Origin: Cyrtodaria siliqua
Lineage: Eukaryota; Mollusca; Bivalvia; Adapedonta; Hiatellidae
DNA length: 64,000 nucleotides
Direction: 5' to 3'
Assembly: GCA_037043455.1 (NCBI GenBank)
Contig: JAWPHD010002634.1
Coordinates: 62,001 to 126,000 of the forward strand
Below the pieces are notes generated by a model. The model was not told the DNA's origin and did not search any database. It worked only from the letters and a program-made list of their open reading frames with translations. Positions 30,707 through 41,565 of the stretch are shown one piece after another. The translations under genes were made by a program, and so were the position numbers. Every line of letters begins with the position of its first letter. Within the stretch, counting starts at the first letter, position 1.

Positions 30707-31338
30707 AGGGGGCACTCCACAGTTTAATGTACATTTCTCAATCATCAAACCCATGACAAGCTCTTAGCCTGAATCATTGAGCAAAAATAAATCACATCAT
30801 CATTGTGTCATACATTTCTTAGAAAACAATAAAATTACCCATGTTTCCCTACCAAATAAAAGTATCAAAAAGCATTTTCTGTACAACTTTAGTCCCATTT
30901 CTTTAAGATTACCCCACCCCTTAAAACATGCTAAAAATGCAATTTTAGCAATATTTCAAATGTCAATAAATAAAAATAAAAAAAATTCCTACACATATCA
31001 GGGTCATGTCTGCACTCATAATGCTCTTGCATATCAGGAAATGCTAAATTTTACATACCTAGTCCGGCATTTTAAAAAGTTATTCCACGCTGATCTCCTC
31101 GTCAGTGAAAATCAGCCATTTTAACTACTTTTAGGAAGGTTTTTGATTGGTTCACATTTTTCTATTTATAGCCTCCAAAAAACCCAAAGAATGCATATTC
31201 CAATACACCAAAATAAACTTAGAAGTAATCAAAACTGAAAAAAACATCAAACATGTGCTTCATAATTATTATAAAGACCATCCATGGACCTAAAAGATGC
31301 TTAGTTGATTTCTTTCTGATTTACAGAGGAGTGCCCCC
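30707..31338. mobile_element. MITE with AGGGGGCACTCC termini, inserted in satellite A
   Basis: Starts AGGGGGCACTCCACAG and ends, read inverted, AGGGGGCACTCCTCTG. The flanks reconstruct a satellite unit (ATTCG-TA / TATAAGACAT), giving a probable TA target duplication. The interior is AT-rich with a 115-codon open frame that has no recognised motif. A possibly related, diverged element is at 55986-56630. Confidence 0.75.
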
Positions 31339-31859
31339 TATAAGACATAGTCTCTCTGCTCTAGTTATCATACGGTAATTCTTAAGACACATTCTCTCTG
31401 CTCTAGTTATTACAAGGTAATTCTTAAGACATAGTCTCTCTGCTCTAGTGATTATACGGTAATTCTTAAGATATAGTTTCTCTGGTCTAGTTATTATACC
31501 GTATTCGTATAAGACATAGTCTCTCTGGTCTAGTTATTATACCATAATTCTTAAGACATAGTCTCTCTGGTCTAGTTATTATACGGTAATTCTTAAGACA
31601 TAGTCTCTCTGCTCTAGTTGTTATACGGTAATTTTTAAGACATAGTCTCTCTGTTCTAGTTATTATACGGTAATTCTTAAGACATAGTCTCTCTGGTCTA
31701 GTTATTATACGGTAATTCTTAAGACAAAGTCTCTCTGCTCTAGTTATCATACGGTAATTCTTAAGACACATTCTCTCTGCTCTAGTTATTACAAGGTAAT
31801 TCTTAAGACATAGTCTCTCTGCTCTAGTTATTATACGGTAATTCTTAAGCTATAGTTAT
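31339..31859. repeat. Satellite A: 42-bp tandem repeat, second array
   Basis: About 12 units of the same 42-bp repeat as 7777-13110, ending at the same junction word (TATGTATTCGAAAACATACATT). The array is about ten times shorter than in block copy 1. Confidence 0.93.
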
Positions 31860-32108
31860 TATGTATTCGAAAACATACATTATTTTAACATACAATGCAC
31901 TTAATTCTTTATCTCTAATGTTTTAGTTCTTAATTCTTTTTCTCTATCTCTAATGTTCTTAATTCTTTATCTCTAATGTTTTAGCACTTAATTATTTTTC
32001 TCTAATGTTTAAACCTTTTGGCAATGTCGCTGTCGGCATGCTTGATCTTTGTCTTGCTGACATTTTGCACATAGTCCATCTAAAAGAAACGAAACGATCG
32101 ACGGTTTG
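31860..32108. other. Spacer between satellites A and B, copy 2
   Basis: Aligns with 13111-13254 but is longer, because short TTCTTTATCTCTAATGTT words are repeated about five times at 31905-32005. Confidence 0.7.
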
Positions 32109-32745
32109 TCTGGAATTTTAAATGTATCTGAAAGATAAAAAAAGGAGTATTAACTTATGCGGGGATCTTTATCGAATTTTACATGTATCTGAAAGATAAA
32201 AGTATAAAAGTATAAACATATACGGTGATCTTTATCGAATTTTGAATGTGTCTGAAAGATAAAATAAAAGCATAAACATATACGGTGATCTTTATCGAAT
32301 TTTGAATGTATCTGAAAGATAAAATAAAAGCATAAACATATACGGTGATCTTTATCGAATTTTGAATGTGTCTGAAAGATAAAATAAAAGCATAAACATA
32401 TACGGTGATCTTTATCGAATTTTGAATGTGTCTGAAAGATAAAACAAAAGCATAAACATATGCGGTGATCTTTATCTCTAATGTTTTAATGTATCTGAAA
32501 GATAAAACAGAAGTTTAAACATATGTCGTGATCTTTATCTCTGATTTATCTCTGATTTATCTCTCTCTGATTTATCTCTGATTTATCTCTCTCTGATTTA
32601 TCTCTGATGTTTGAATGTATCTAAAAAATAAAACATGAGTATAAATATAAGCGACGATCTTTATCTCTAATGTTTGAATGTATCTGAAAGATAAAACAAA
32701 AGTATAAACATATGCGGTGATCTTTATTTCGAATTTTGAATAGTT
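32109..32745. repeat. Satellite B: 60/63-bp tandem repeat, copy 2
   Basis: About ten units, mostly of the 60-bp CGAATTTTGAATG type, with a local expansion of TGATTTATCTC words at 32540-32600. Same right junction as copy 1 (GAATTTTGAATAGTTTATAT). Confidence 0.93.
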
Positions 32746-32873
32746 TATATTCACGATCAACTCGATACTTTACTCAGATACCAATTATACCATATCCTAT
32801 TTAACAATGTTAACGTTATACAACAGATGGCATACAACAGGTAGACAATAAATAAGTTATCTCATTTTTAGTA

Positions 32874-33347
32874 TAGGCATACAGGAAGTAAATCACTGTG
32901 GTATTCATGCCTGGTGTAGTCGAAAGGAGTTCCCAAATATATAATCCCTAACTTTTTTTGTGATAAAAGGCATTTTTGAGTATTTAAGGCCTGTTTTTCT
33001 GGCTGAAATGACTTTATTGACTTGTTTGTGATAGCTAAAAACCATTTGCATGGTTGTATAATGATTTTATTTGTCAACTTGACATTTTGAAAGTGAAAGT
33101 AGAACACATTTAAGAGTTGTCGAATGAATGCAGTTTGTCCACGGTATCAACAAAGATCAGAATTTTATTTTCTTATATGCCACATGACCCCTACTATTCT
33201 CAGCAGTTTTCTAGAGAGGCATGTCTCATGACTAAGAACATGTAAGTGAATCTTAGTTTGAACTTCATTTTGAAAAATGGCTAACTAGAAAGCTTGGACA
33301 ATATAGCATTGGACTCGATGGGATTTGATTTACTTCTGGTACACCTA
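32874..33347. mobile_element. TA-flanked MITE present only in block copy 2
   Basis: Termini TAGGCATACAGGAAGTAAAT and, inverted, TAGGTGTACCAGAAGTAAAT are flanked by TA. The empty site is visible in block copy 1 near 14785 (TTTTAGTACAGTACGATTTG). Interior words (TGCCTGGTGTAGTCGAAAGG) relate it to families W and X. Non-coding. Confidence 0.8.
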
Positions 33348-33499
33348 TAGTACGATTTGTGTCAAGATGCGCATATCGTTTTGGAGTCAAAATCGACCAA
33401 GTATTACCAGAGTTAAGGCCCTTTTTCGTCAAATTTTACTTTTGCACTGATTGTTTTCAGTGGGAGCATCGATTCAAAACAAACATTGCATTAGAAATA

Positions 33500-34045
33500 A
33501 GAGGTTTCAGCCATAAGTAAAAGGCAAAACTAAGCAGGCGTGGTATAGGCGGATGGTGGTGGCGATGAGGTTGATGGTAGTCTTGTTTAACTATTTGTGC
33601 GTCAATAATGCAGTGCATATTCTCGGACACAAACTTAAAGAAACTAACCCGTCAAATAACGACAAAATTGTACTACAAAACCATTTATCAAAACTCTTTT
33701 TTCGTGGTTAGTCCATATAATAATGTATATGTGTTTTTTAAAATTGTTTTGGTTTATTAACGGGTTTTTAAGATATCCGTGATTGAATATGCGTAAAATG
33801 AATATGCGTAAAATGAATTATGAGTTGGTAACTTTTAATTCGACGCTCCAGTTTTGGGGTTTGACCTGGCTGATTTAAACCGTTTATACTGTATACTTAT
33901 AGAGTTTGGATTCTAAAAATATGTAAGTTATATATTTTTCTCATCGTCAGTAGGTTTAGAAAAGTTGTATATAGGTTGTAAAATGTTGCTGTTGTTGGCA
34001 GGAAAGCTACTGTAATTGCATGAAATATAACACAAACAGCCGACC
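33500..34045. other. Segment present in block copy 2 but not copy 1
   Basis: Block copy 1 goes directly from TGCATTAGAATAACAACTGA to ATATCTGCAGTATGATCTTC (14920-15000), whereas copy 2 has about 540 extra bases. I see no terminal repeats or gene here; it may be a deletion in copy 1. Confidence 0.55.
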
Positions 34046-34312
34046 GTTTCTAACAACTGGAAGTATTATACCCAGTTGGTACATTTTATATCTGCAGTAT
34101 GATCTTCTGTTATGCTGTTTAACAGTTGAAAATGAGTGAATGCTTCGAATAATATGGAATAACTAACACAACGTAATTACAATACACATTCAACATGTTT
34201 AAAATTTGATATTTTCCGAATAATTTTTCGTGGATTCCTGATAATTTTGCAGAATAAGTATACTATATGTCGATATGCTTAATCAGGATACGTCAATGCT
34301 CTTTGATTGGTT

Positions 34313-34359
34313 TCAGAGATGCCGCTTTTTTTTTTGTTGCCATGGGTGGGTGAGTTTAA
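34313..34359 (-). CDS. Candidate terminal exon of the duplicated gene, copy 2
   Basis: Counterpart of 15205-15251 with the same acceptor (GTCCGTCGGCAG), same frame and same TGA. It reads V-KLTHPWQQKKKRHL after joining in phase. Support is weak (see copy 1); a plus-strand 67-codon frame here is a shadow. Confidence 0.22.
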
Positions 34360-34509
34360 CTGCCGACGGACAAATTACCATCTCAAAAGCGCTCTGTCAT
34401 TTGTCCATCCGAGCTAAATATTATATGCTGTCTAAAATTATTCTCGCCTTTCCCTATACCATTGCGTGCTCATTGTAGAGCTGAGGTACTTCAAATCGAA
34501 TAGTGTACA

Positions 34510-34791
34510 CCACTAGTTCGTCTTTGTAGCATGGTCACTGAAAAGTCCCTTTGTAATAGCACAGGTGTAAATCGTTTAATTGAAAATAACACATATTTTA
34601 GACATTCAAGATAAATGGTGTACTACAACTACCAGTTATTGGAAGTTAGACTATGGCAGGGAGCTGAAATGGACATGCTACAAAGCAAATAGAGTATGGT
34701 TTCATCTCGTTGGTTAATTTAAACACCTCGACGGGCTAAGCCCATCTCGATGTTTAAATTAACCAACTCAGTGAGTCCATACTCTATCTAT
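34510..34791. repeat. Dispersed repeat with complete terminal palindrome, copy 2
   Basis: Matches 15451-15674 and 49775-50040. The hairpin at 34690-34791 is complete here: AATAGAGTATGGTTTCATCT..CTCGTTGGTTAATTTAAACA pairs with TGTTTAAATTAACCAACTCA..CATACTCTATCTATT around a GACGGGCTAAGCCCA loop. The upstream palindrome seen at 15413 in copy 1 is represented only by its right arm. Confidence 0.8.
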
Positions 34792-35306
34792 TACTTATAG
34801 CATACTTTTTCGAGTATATGCGATTTATACTGCTTCTCGAGGGCCGCAGGCCCGAGCGTGCAATATAAATCGTATACGAGAAACATATGCTATAAATGTT
34901 TTGTACCATAGCCATTTATCCAACTACGCATGTGCAAGAAGTTTTAGGGCGTTGTAGTTTTCAGTAAAAAAACAGCTCGATCCAATCAGGAAATAGCATT
35001 ATCACGCGGCATGAGCATGACCCATGTTTTGATTATTGCAGCCAATCGCCTGTGTTTATTATTGGGAAAATCCAATGTCAAGGAGAGCTGTTTTGATAAT
35101 GGGTTGTGGTGTTTTACATATTTGATTGACAGGTTGTGTGTAAACATTACATCTACGCGGATGGACCATGGTATAACTGCCGAATCTGTCATTTATAGCA
35201 CGGCTGAAATATACCGGCATTTATAGCATGGTTTAGGCTCAGACCTTCAGGTTTATGAAAAATATATCATAAGCAAGAACAAAGGAAAACCATTAAGCTA
35301 TGGTAC
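34792..35306. mobile_element. Foldback-type element, right arm only
   Basis: Corresponds to 16016-16521 of block copy 1. The left arm and centre are absent and the breakpoint falls at a TATTAC word that occurs at both ends of the missing segment in copy 1 (15667-15672 and 16016-16021). The right end AGCTATGGTAC (35296-35306) is intact. Confidence 0.85.
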
Positions 35307-35309
35307 AAA

Positions 35310-35758
35310 TTATATATACTGCACACTTAATTCCACATACTATTCCAAAGATATCCCAAGATGTAAAAAAAGAGAAAAAGTTGCAGTTAGGAAAAGGACA
35401 CAACTGTGATGTTGTAGACGGTTTAATCACAGTACACTTTGTAGCAAGAAATTCATAAATGTTAATGTTCCTCTTTGAAAAATTGAGCCATTTCAGTACT
35501 GTATTTAACGTAAAGAGTTTGCAAAATTTTGCATCCTAAGTTTGCTCTCATGCTTAAGCCAAACGCGTACTCTGTCAATAATGAAACTTTGCAGAAATAC
35601 TATTTGCTGTGTTATGTGTTGTTTTAAGTATTTTTTTCCGAAAATTAAGGTCTTACGTAGCCATGTACTATTCAATTAACAGCAGCATATTTGCGAACAA
35701 TATATAGCGGAAATTCCTGAGTTGCGTTTCTTTTTCGTTTCAGTATATTAGCAAATGT
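35310..35758 (+). mobile_element. MITE family Z, single-word copy, block copy 2
   Basis: Counterpart of 16657-17080 with the same single TAAGCCAAACGCGTACTC word and the same right end. It carries a few small indels relative to copy 1. Confidence 0.72.
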
Positions 35759-35767
35759 CATATTTAA

Positions 35768-36310
35768 AGGGAATGTAGCGACATAGCCAAATCATTTTCA
35801 TTATTAAGAGTTCGGAAAAAAATGAATAACTGTGAAATAATTATCAAAATCGGATGATAAACAAAGAAGATATGATCATTTGAAGGTTCTGTTGAAATGG
35901 ATATGGAAGCCGCCATTTTGAGAGCTATGACATCACAGTTCTAAATGACCATGTATTGGATATTTATAAATATGAACATTTACTGATTTATAGGAAAACA
36001 ATAACGGTAACTGTATGAAAAATATGTATACTTACTGGCAATAATGCTTTATATGACCAGTAGAGGATTTTGCATTTACTTGCAGTGACTTTCTTTGCTT
36101 TAAATGATATTTTTCAATATTCCATATATGGTCATTTAGACTATGACGTCATAGTTATCAAAATGGCGGCTCCCATATCCGTTTTAGAACAACTTTTAAA
36201 TGGTCATATCTTTTTTGTTTATCATCCAATTTTAATAATTATTTCATCTTTTTCCAAGTTTTTCAAAACTCTCAATAATAGATCTGTTTGGCTGTGTCGC
36301 TACATTCCCT
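35768..36310. mobile_element. piggyBac-like MITE with long inverted repeats, copy 2
   Basis: Starts AGGGAATGTAGCGACATAGC and ends TGTCGCTACATTCCCT, flanked by TTAA (35764-35767 and 36311-36314). Same site as 17101-17645 in copy 1. The plus-strand 86-codon frame at 36070 is a shadow of the arm. Confidence 0.85.
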
Positions 36311-36388
36311 TTAATTATTTCACATACTAAACGACGTGCGATCCAGCATTATTTTCACTATAAGACTATTATGTTCAACTTTACCAAC

Positions 36389-36518
36389 CTTTGTCCTTGT
36401 TGAAGACAGCCTGTACCTCTTTGGTGTGCAACATGTCATTTGAAACACCAAGCTTAGCAGCAAATAAACCCTGGAACGAACCAAATAACGGCTTTTTAAT
36501 AAAAGCAGCTGCATCGAT
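36389..36518 (-). CDS. Candidate exon 2 of duplicated putative secreted-protein gene, copy 2
   Basis: Acceptor CTATACTATTTTAG and donor AAAG|GTTGGT are both kept, and the 130-bp frame starts IDAAAFIKKPLFGSFQGLFA and continues AKLGVSNDMLHTKEVQAVFN. Relative to copy 1 it has S3A, L6F, S11L, L14S, N20A, R23L and T29M and no change in the last 15 codons. All changes leave the frame and boundaries intact. The many replacements compared with exon 1 suggest a relaxed or diversifying mature region, but the sample is too small for a test by eye. Confidence 0.55.
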
Positions 36519-36542
36519 CTAAAATAGTATAGGTTCACCGGG

Positions 36543-36655
36543 GATAAATCAAACTATTTAAGAAATAACATATTTACAGAGGGATAATATTGTCCCAGAT
36601 CAATAACTGTTGAAGGGACTTGAAGTTCATCGATACCAAGGGCTATTTTATTTCC
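36543..36655. repeat. Palindromic element remnant, block copy 2
   Basis: Left half of the palindrome at 17873-18058 (AGAAATAACATATTTACAGA, AATATTGTCCCAGATCAATA, GGGACTTGAAGTTCATCGAT). It jumps directly to CTATTTTATTTCCTATCTAA; the right arm is missing. Confidence 0.75.
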
Positions 36656-36906
36656 TATCTAACATCGAGTTTTATGTATCATGAAACACATTTTGTCAAG
36701 AGATTGCACAAAATACAAATAAATTCTCACAACTTACATTTTATGCCTTTCTCTCAACATCGAGAAGAATATACAGCTTCCTCCTATTTAAATGTTTTCT
36801 GGCGTTTAAAATGACGTCTTAACGGTTGACGTACATGACGTCAGAGGTTTATAAAGCATTTAATCAACATTGAATATTTTAATAAACCACGTTAGATATA
36901 CCAATT

Positions 36907-37400
36907 TAATGTATACTGAAAGGAAAAAGAAACGAATAATGGGAATTTCCGCTATATATTGTATGTTTAATATACTAATGCTAATCGAATGGTACAGGGC
37001 GACATTAGGCCTGTCCTTTCGGAAAGAAGGTTTAAACAGCACCGAACACACCAATGGTTACTCCTTTAAAGTTTCATTATCGACAGAATGAGCATTTGTC
37101 TCAAGCAGGTGAGAAAAATAAGGCTTTAAACTTTGCAATCTCTTAACATTAAAAACAATGCTGAAATGGCTTGTCTTTTTCAAGCGAAACTTCAACATTA
37201 AAGAAGTTCGTGTAACAAAGTATACTTTAATTAAAAGGTCTATTACATGACAGAGTTTGCCTTTCTGTAATTAGTTGTAGCTCCTTTTTGTACAAAACAG
37301 GTTGAGATATATCTGGAATATTACGTGGAATTCAGTGTATATAATAGCGTAGTATAGGCAATATTTTGATTATGCGTTTCTTTTTCCTTTCAGTATAGAT
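36907..37400 (-). mobile_element. MITE family Z, inverted copy, block copy 2
   Basis: Counterpart of 18303-18780, with the same CTTTCAG-containing termini. It keeps about 35 bases of family sequence (AAGCGAAACTTC, AGTATACTTTAATTAAA) lost in copy 1. Confidence 0.7.
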
Positions 37401-37514
37401 ATATTATTCTTAAACTTAAATAACTTATTTATTATTACAAAACAGGAAATTACAATGCATAACTGTTAATTCACAGCTTTAATTTACCTACTTGAGTAGG
37501 ACACCACCCACCCC

Positions 37515-37760
37515 CTCCCACCCCTCCCCTTTATGTTCATTTTGTAATTTTCATAAAACCGCGTATGAAAACGTGGAAACGTGGCTCCATCGTATAGAAT
37601 TTGCAGCAACCCTGTAGTTAGAAGGATCTGGGCCCATTCTCGATATTTTATCTTGATGTAAATGAAGGATGAGCCTGGCATGTTCATTCCTGTTAGGCGC
37701 CATAAGTATAACCTTTCACGTGTTAGTGCGCCGTAAAACACAATTCAATTCAATTTGACA
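37515..37760 (+). mobile_element. SINE-like family Y copy, block copy 2
   Basis: Counterpart of 18885-19165, shorter by about 35 bp because part of the GGAGTGCCTACTATAGAATT segment is deleted. Ends AAAACACAATTCAATTCAAT. Confidence 0.7.
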
Positions 37761-37984
37761 CTACTGCTGTAGAAGTAGCATTGTCGTCGTAATTGCTATA
37801 AGAAAAACATATTAATCTTGTTTCGAGAATGCTGTTTTACAATAATTTTAAATTGCATTCGACAGCTTTCAAGGTTTATTTGTTAAAGTTTAACACATGT
37901 TCGACATCTGATTAAGCAATAAATGAGAAGATGTGTAATAACACGTGAGATTATACATGCATAATACATGTGTTACGTTCTTAC

Positions 37985-38104
37985 CTTCGCTGGTTCTGCC
38001 ATCGTACTGTCTTTTGCAACTGTTGACACTGGTGACACAGTATCTCCGACATTCCAATGCAGTGTCAAAATAGCGAGTATACATTCTAATCGTAAGGACC
38101 TCAT
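37985..38104 (-). CDS. Candidate exon 1 (signal peptide) of duplicated putative secreted-protein gene, copy 2
   Basis: Minus-strand ATG at 38104-38102, 40 codons, ending at donor GCG AAG|GTAAGA. Identical to the exon at 19390-19509 except ATA to TTA at codon 4 (I to L), giving MRSLRLECILAILTLHW. The immediate flanks have several substitutions plus an insertion in the 5' untranslated region (AATAAAACACAGACT near 38140). The upstream TATA-like word of copy 1 is altered here, so this copy may be expressed differently or not at all. Confidence 0.58.
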
Positions 38105-38319
38105 TTCAGTCACTTTAATATTATTGTTTCAAGAAACACAAATAAAACACAGACTTTCGCTATATTTACGCAGCTAAAGTACGCACGCAATTGAGAATCG
38201 GTTATACTGTCTCGTTAACTAATTAATGATGCCTGATTGTAAACATAATTAATAGAATAACAATTTAAAGGGAGTTCATCAGTCTTTTGTGGGTGGGTGG
38301 GTTGGGGTTGGGGGCAAAA

Positions 38320-38805
38320 CATAATGAATCCGCCTAAAACTGACTCCTTATTTACAACTAAATTCATTCTGCCCTTTAATATATGCTGTCCTAGGTTACG
38401 CATAATGAATCAGTCTAAAACTGACTCCTTATTTACAACTAAATTCATTCTGCCCATTAATATATGCTATCCTAGGTTACGCGTAATGAATCAGTCTAAT
38501 ACTGACTCTTTATTTACAACTAAATTCATTCTGCTCATTAATATATGCTATCCTAGGTTACGCATAATGAATCAGTCTTAAACTGACTCCTTATTTACAA
38601 CACAATTTATTCTGCCCATTAATATATGCTATCCTAGGCTACGCATAATGAATCAGTCTAAAACTGACTCCTTATTTACAACTAAATTCATTCTGCCCAT
38701 TAATATATGCTATCCTAGGTTACGCATAATGAATTAGTCCACAACTGACTCCTTATTTACAAATAAATTCATTCTGCCCATTAATATATGCTCTCCTAGG
38801 TTACG
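38320..38805. repeat. 81-bp minisatellite inside MITE M2
   Basis: About six units containing AATGAATCAGTCTAAAACTG, ACTCCTTATTTACAAC, AATTCATTCTGCCCATTAAT and ATATGCTATCCTAGGTTACG. The same word is present about 1.5 times at 19795-19915 and once, diverged, at 46205-46305. A plus-strand frame stays open because 81 is divisible by three; I do not regard it as coding. Confidence 0.88.
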
Positions 38806-38967
38806 CACCAGAGTTAATTTAAGCAATTTAAGCCCAATTTCATTAAAAACAAACTATGGTGAATTCAAATTAAAGACCTTGCCAACACTGTGCTTACACC
38901 ATATGATGACTGATGTGCCATTTTTATTTTGAACTGGAACACTTAAAATTTAGATTTCTTTATAAAA

Positions 38968-39190
38968 GGCCTTTTGAGTCGAAATCTCAGACTCAAGCTC
39001 AGCTATAAAAAAAATAAAAAATCTTACTTAACGGTCATGGAAACTTTACACAACTCGAGATAATCATCAATTACAAATGTGCTGAAAGTTTCGGGAAGAA
39101 AAACAATCAATGAAAAAAGCTACAGCAAAAAGAAATATACGAATTTTGAGCTTGAGCAGAAAACTTTAGCTGAGCAAGTTTCGAGAATAT
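38968..39190. mobile_element. Short MITE (ACTCAAGCTCAGCT family) nested in M2
   Basis: About 220 bp absent from copy 1 (TTATAAAAGTCCAGATGTAC there). The edges carry imperfect inverted words: CTCAGACTCAAGCTCAGCTA near the left and TTAGCTGAGCAAGTTTCGAG near the right. Non-coding. Confidence 0.6.
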
Positions 39191-39310
39191 GGACCTTTAA
39201 TAACTACCTTATCTCATCACTACAAAACGTATAGCTACATCTCTCAAGCGTGTCAATGAAAACAACCATCAGTCACAATGTGCGGTCACAATTTCTCATA
39301 TATATATATA

Positions 39311-40843
39311 CCTATGGTAAAAAGTTAAACATATTGTGCATTTTATTTCAACTCAAAATTAAAATTTGAAAAATGATGGTTTTTGCATTTATTCCAAGTA
39401 ATACATGTAGGTATAATTTAAACAACAATAAAAAAACAAGTGTAAAAGAAGATAATTATGTAACATAAACATGGGTAACTAGCCATACATCTTGTATAAC
39501 AAGGGCAATAACTCTTGAAAAAAGAGAATGTAAAAAAACGGGTGGCCAAAATGCTTTATAACTTCATTATTTTTGCGAATAAATGCACGAACGTTTAGAA
39601 AAAAATGTTATTTAGCTTCCCTTCCACAGTTCTGCTCAGTCTCAACTCAACGCGGTAGCGTTTAATCATTGATGCTACCAAATTTCTTCGTCGAATCTGT
39701 GGAATTTGGTCCCATTTGGTGGGAATATGGTGAAGTTTGTCAAGGTTGGTTACTTCCGGTTCTCTTGCCCGAATACGGCGCCCGAGCTCGTCCCAAAGAT
39801 GCTCAATTGAGTTAAAGTCTGGAGATAAGGAAGGCTAATTCATAGAGCGGATGTTTTGTTTTATCTTGTATTCAGTTATGATGCGTGCTCCAAGTGGACG
39901 CGCATTATCGTCTTGTAGAATCAGATTTTGCTCGTGGGGACCGTGCAGAAAGGGTGTGACCACTGGTTCCAGGATGTCATCGCGGTATTTTCTCGCATTT
40001 AAGGTATCCTGAATGATCTGTAAGGGCAATTTATGGTCATAACTGAGAGCCTCACACACCATCACACTTCCCCCACCTCCAGCTACTGTCTTTTGTACGC
40101 AATCTGGGTTGAAACGCTCTCCTCTTAAACGACGTACACGTCACCTACCATATTTATGGTAGAGGCAAAACCGGCTCTAGTCCTCACTACAGCGAATGCG
40201 CAATGCCGCATGCAGCTAACCAAAGTGAAGACGGTCAGCCATATGTCTTGGAGTTAGGCGAGGTCTAGTAGCTGGACGTCTGGCACGTGAACCAGTACGG
40301 AGAAGACGCTTATTAACAGTTGGTTTTGATAAGCGAATACATGTACGTGCAAGGAACATAGTCCGTACGTTCTCGGCTGATGCAAACCTGTTTTGTCGGC
40401 TGATGCGTAGAAGAGCTCTATCTTCTCTATCATTAGATTATTTTGGTCGACCAGATCTTGCCCAATCAGCCACATTTCCAGTGTCTCTAAACTTTCGCAA
40501 AAGTCTACCGACTACACTTTGTTGAACGTTGAAAGTCCCCGCAATAGCTCTTTGCGTCTTACCAGCTTCATGCATTCCAACAATACGCCATCTTTCAGCA
40601 GCTGACATTCTTCTTCGAGCCATGTTTACAGTTACAAATCACCACAAATAAGCACATGTACACAATCTACCAAAATGGCCAATTCCACGTGCATAGTGTG
40701 CTTCTTTATTACCCTAGTTTACAAATTACCGAACCGTAAACTCTTTATTATTGTTATATAAAGCCGTTACTTTTGTTTTAATTCACTTTAAAAATACGTC
40801 AAAGACAATCACAATTTTGATATGTTTAACTTTTTACCTTAGG
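39311..40843 (-). mobile_element. Tc1/mariner element inserted in block copy 2
   Basis: Terminal inverted repeats CCTATGGTAAAAAGTTAAAC (left) and CCTAAGGTAAAAAGTTAAAC (right, inverted) with TA on both sides (39309-39310, 40844-40845). The element is 1533 bp. The empty site is preserved in block copy 1 near 20262-20280 (TTTCTCATAATTATATATAC). It encodes a broken transposase on the minus strand (next entry). Insertion therefore postdates the block duplication. Confidence 0.93.
39595..40623 (-). pseudogene. Tc1-like transposase, degraded
   Basis: Minus strand from ATG at 40623: MARRRMSAAERWRIVGMHEA, GKTQRAIAGTFNVQQSVVGR and GNVADWARSGRPK form the N-terminal paired-type helix-turn-helix that binds the terminal repeats. 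A stop follows RPK, then in the same frame come ALLRISRQNRFASAENVRTM and LTPRHMADRLHFG and another stop. The catalytic part continues after frame breaks: GERFNPDCVQKTVAGGGGSV, NLILQDDNARPL (second D of the DDE triad in the usual QD-NA-PH context, H changed to L) and SLSPDFNSIEHLWDELGRRI (the E). The end is a TAA at 39595. The full length of about 343 codons is normal for Tc1-like enzymes. At least three stops and one frameshift make it inactive. Confidence 0.92.
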
Positions 40844-41099
40844 TATATATACTAGTGGGAAAAAGAAACGCAACTCGGGAATTCCCGTTATATAATTTAT
40901 ATATCCACGTAATATTCAAGAGAAATCCCAAGAAGTTTTTTTTAAAAAATCGGTTGCAATTAGAGAAAGGACAAAACTGCATTTTAATTCACAATAAACT
41001 GTGTAACACGAAATTCAGAAATGTTGAAGTTCCTCTTCGAAAATTTAAGCCATTTCAGTACCGTATTTAACATGTTTAATGTAAAGAGATTGCACAGTT

Positions 41100-41565
41100 T
41101 TCTCACATGTTTGAGCCAAACGCGTATTCAATCAATAACGACAATTTGAAGGGATACCATTTGGTGTTTGAGTCAAACGCGTATTCTATCAATAACGACA
41201 ATTTCAAGGGATACCATTTGGTGTGTTTGAGCCAAACGTTGAAGGGATACCATTTGGTGGGTTTGAGCTAAACACATATTCTATGAATAATGACAATTTG
41301 AAAGGATACCTTTTGGTGTGTTTGAGCCAAACGCGTATTCCGCTATTAATAATGACAATTTGAAGGGATAGCATTTGGTGTGTTTGAGCCAAACACGTAT
41401 TCTATGAATAATGACAATTTGAAGGAATACCATTTGGTGTGTTTGAGCCAAACGCGTATTCTATTAATAATGACAATTTGAAGGGATAACATTTGGTGTG
41501 TTTGAGCCAAACGCGTATTCTATGAATAATGACAATTTGAAGGGATACCATTTGGTGTGTTATTC
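41100..41565. repeat. ~60-bp minisatellite inside MITE Z
   Basis: About eight units with GACAATTTGAAGGGATACCA, TTTGGTGTGTTTGAGCCAAA and CGCGTATTCTATGAATAAT. Minus-strand open frames (IRVWLKHTK repeats) are by-products. Copy 1 has about four units and other family members one. Confidence 0.88.

Larger units (their letters stand above)
38269..39196 (+). mobile_element. TTAA-flanked MITE family M2 with expanded internal minisatellite, copy 2
   Basis: Starts AGGGAGTTCATCAGTCTTTT after TTAA (38265-38268) and ends before TTAA (39197-39200). Inside are about six copies of an 81-bp unit (next entry) and a nested short MITE at about 38968-39190. The simple form of the element is at 46134-46478. Confidence 0.8.

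Noticed and set aside
38297..38581. 94-codon frame with LFTTKFILP repeats
   Set aside because: It is the 81-bp minisatellite inside MITE M2 read in its open frame.
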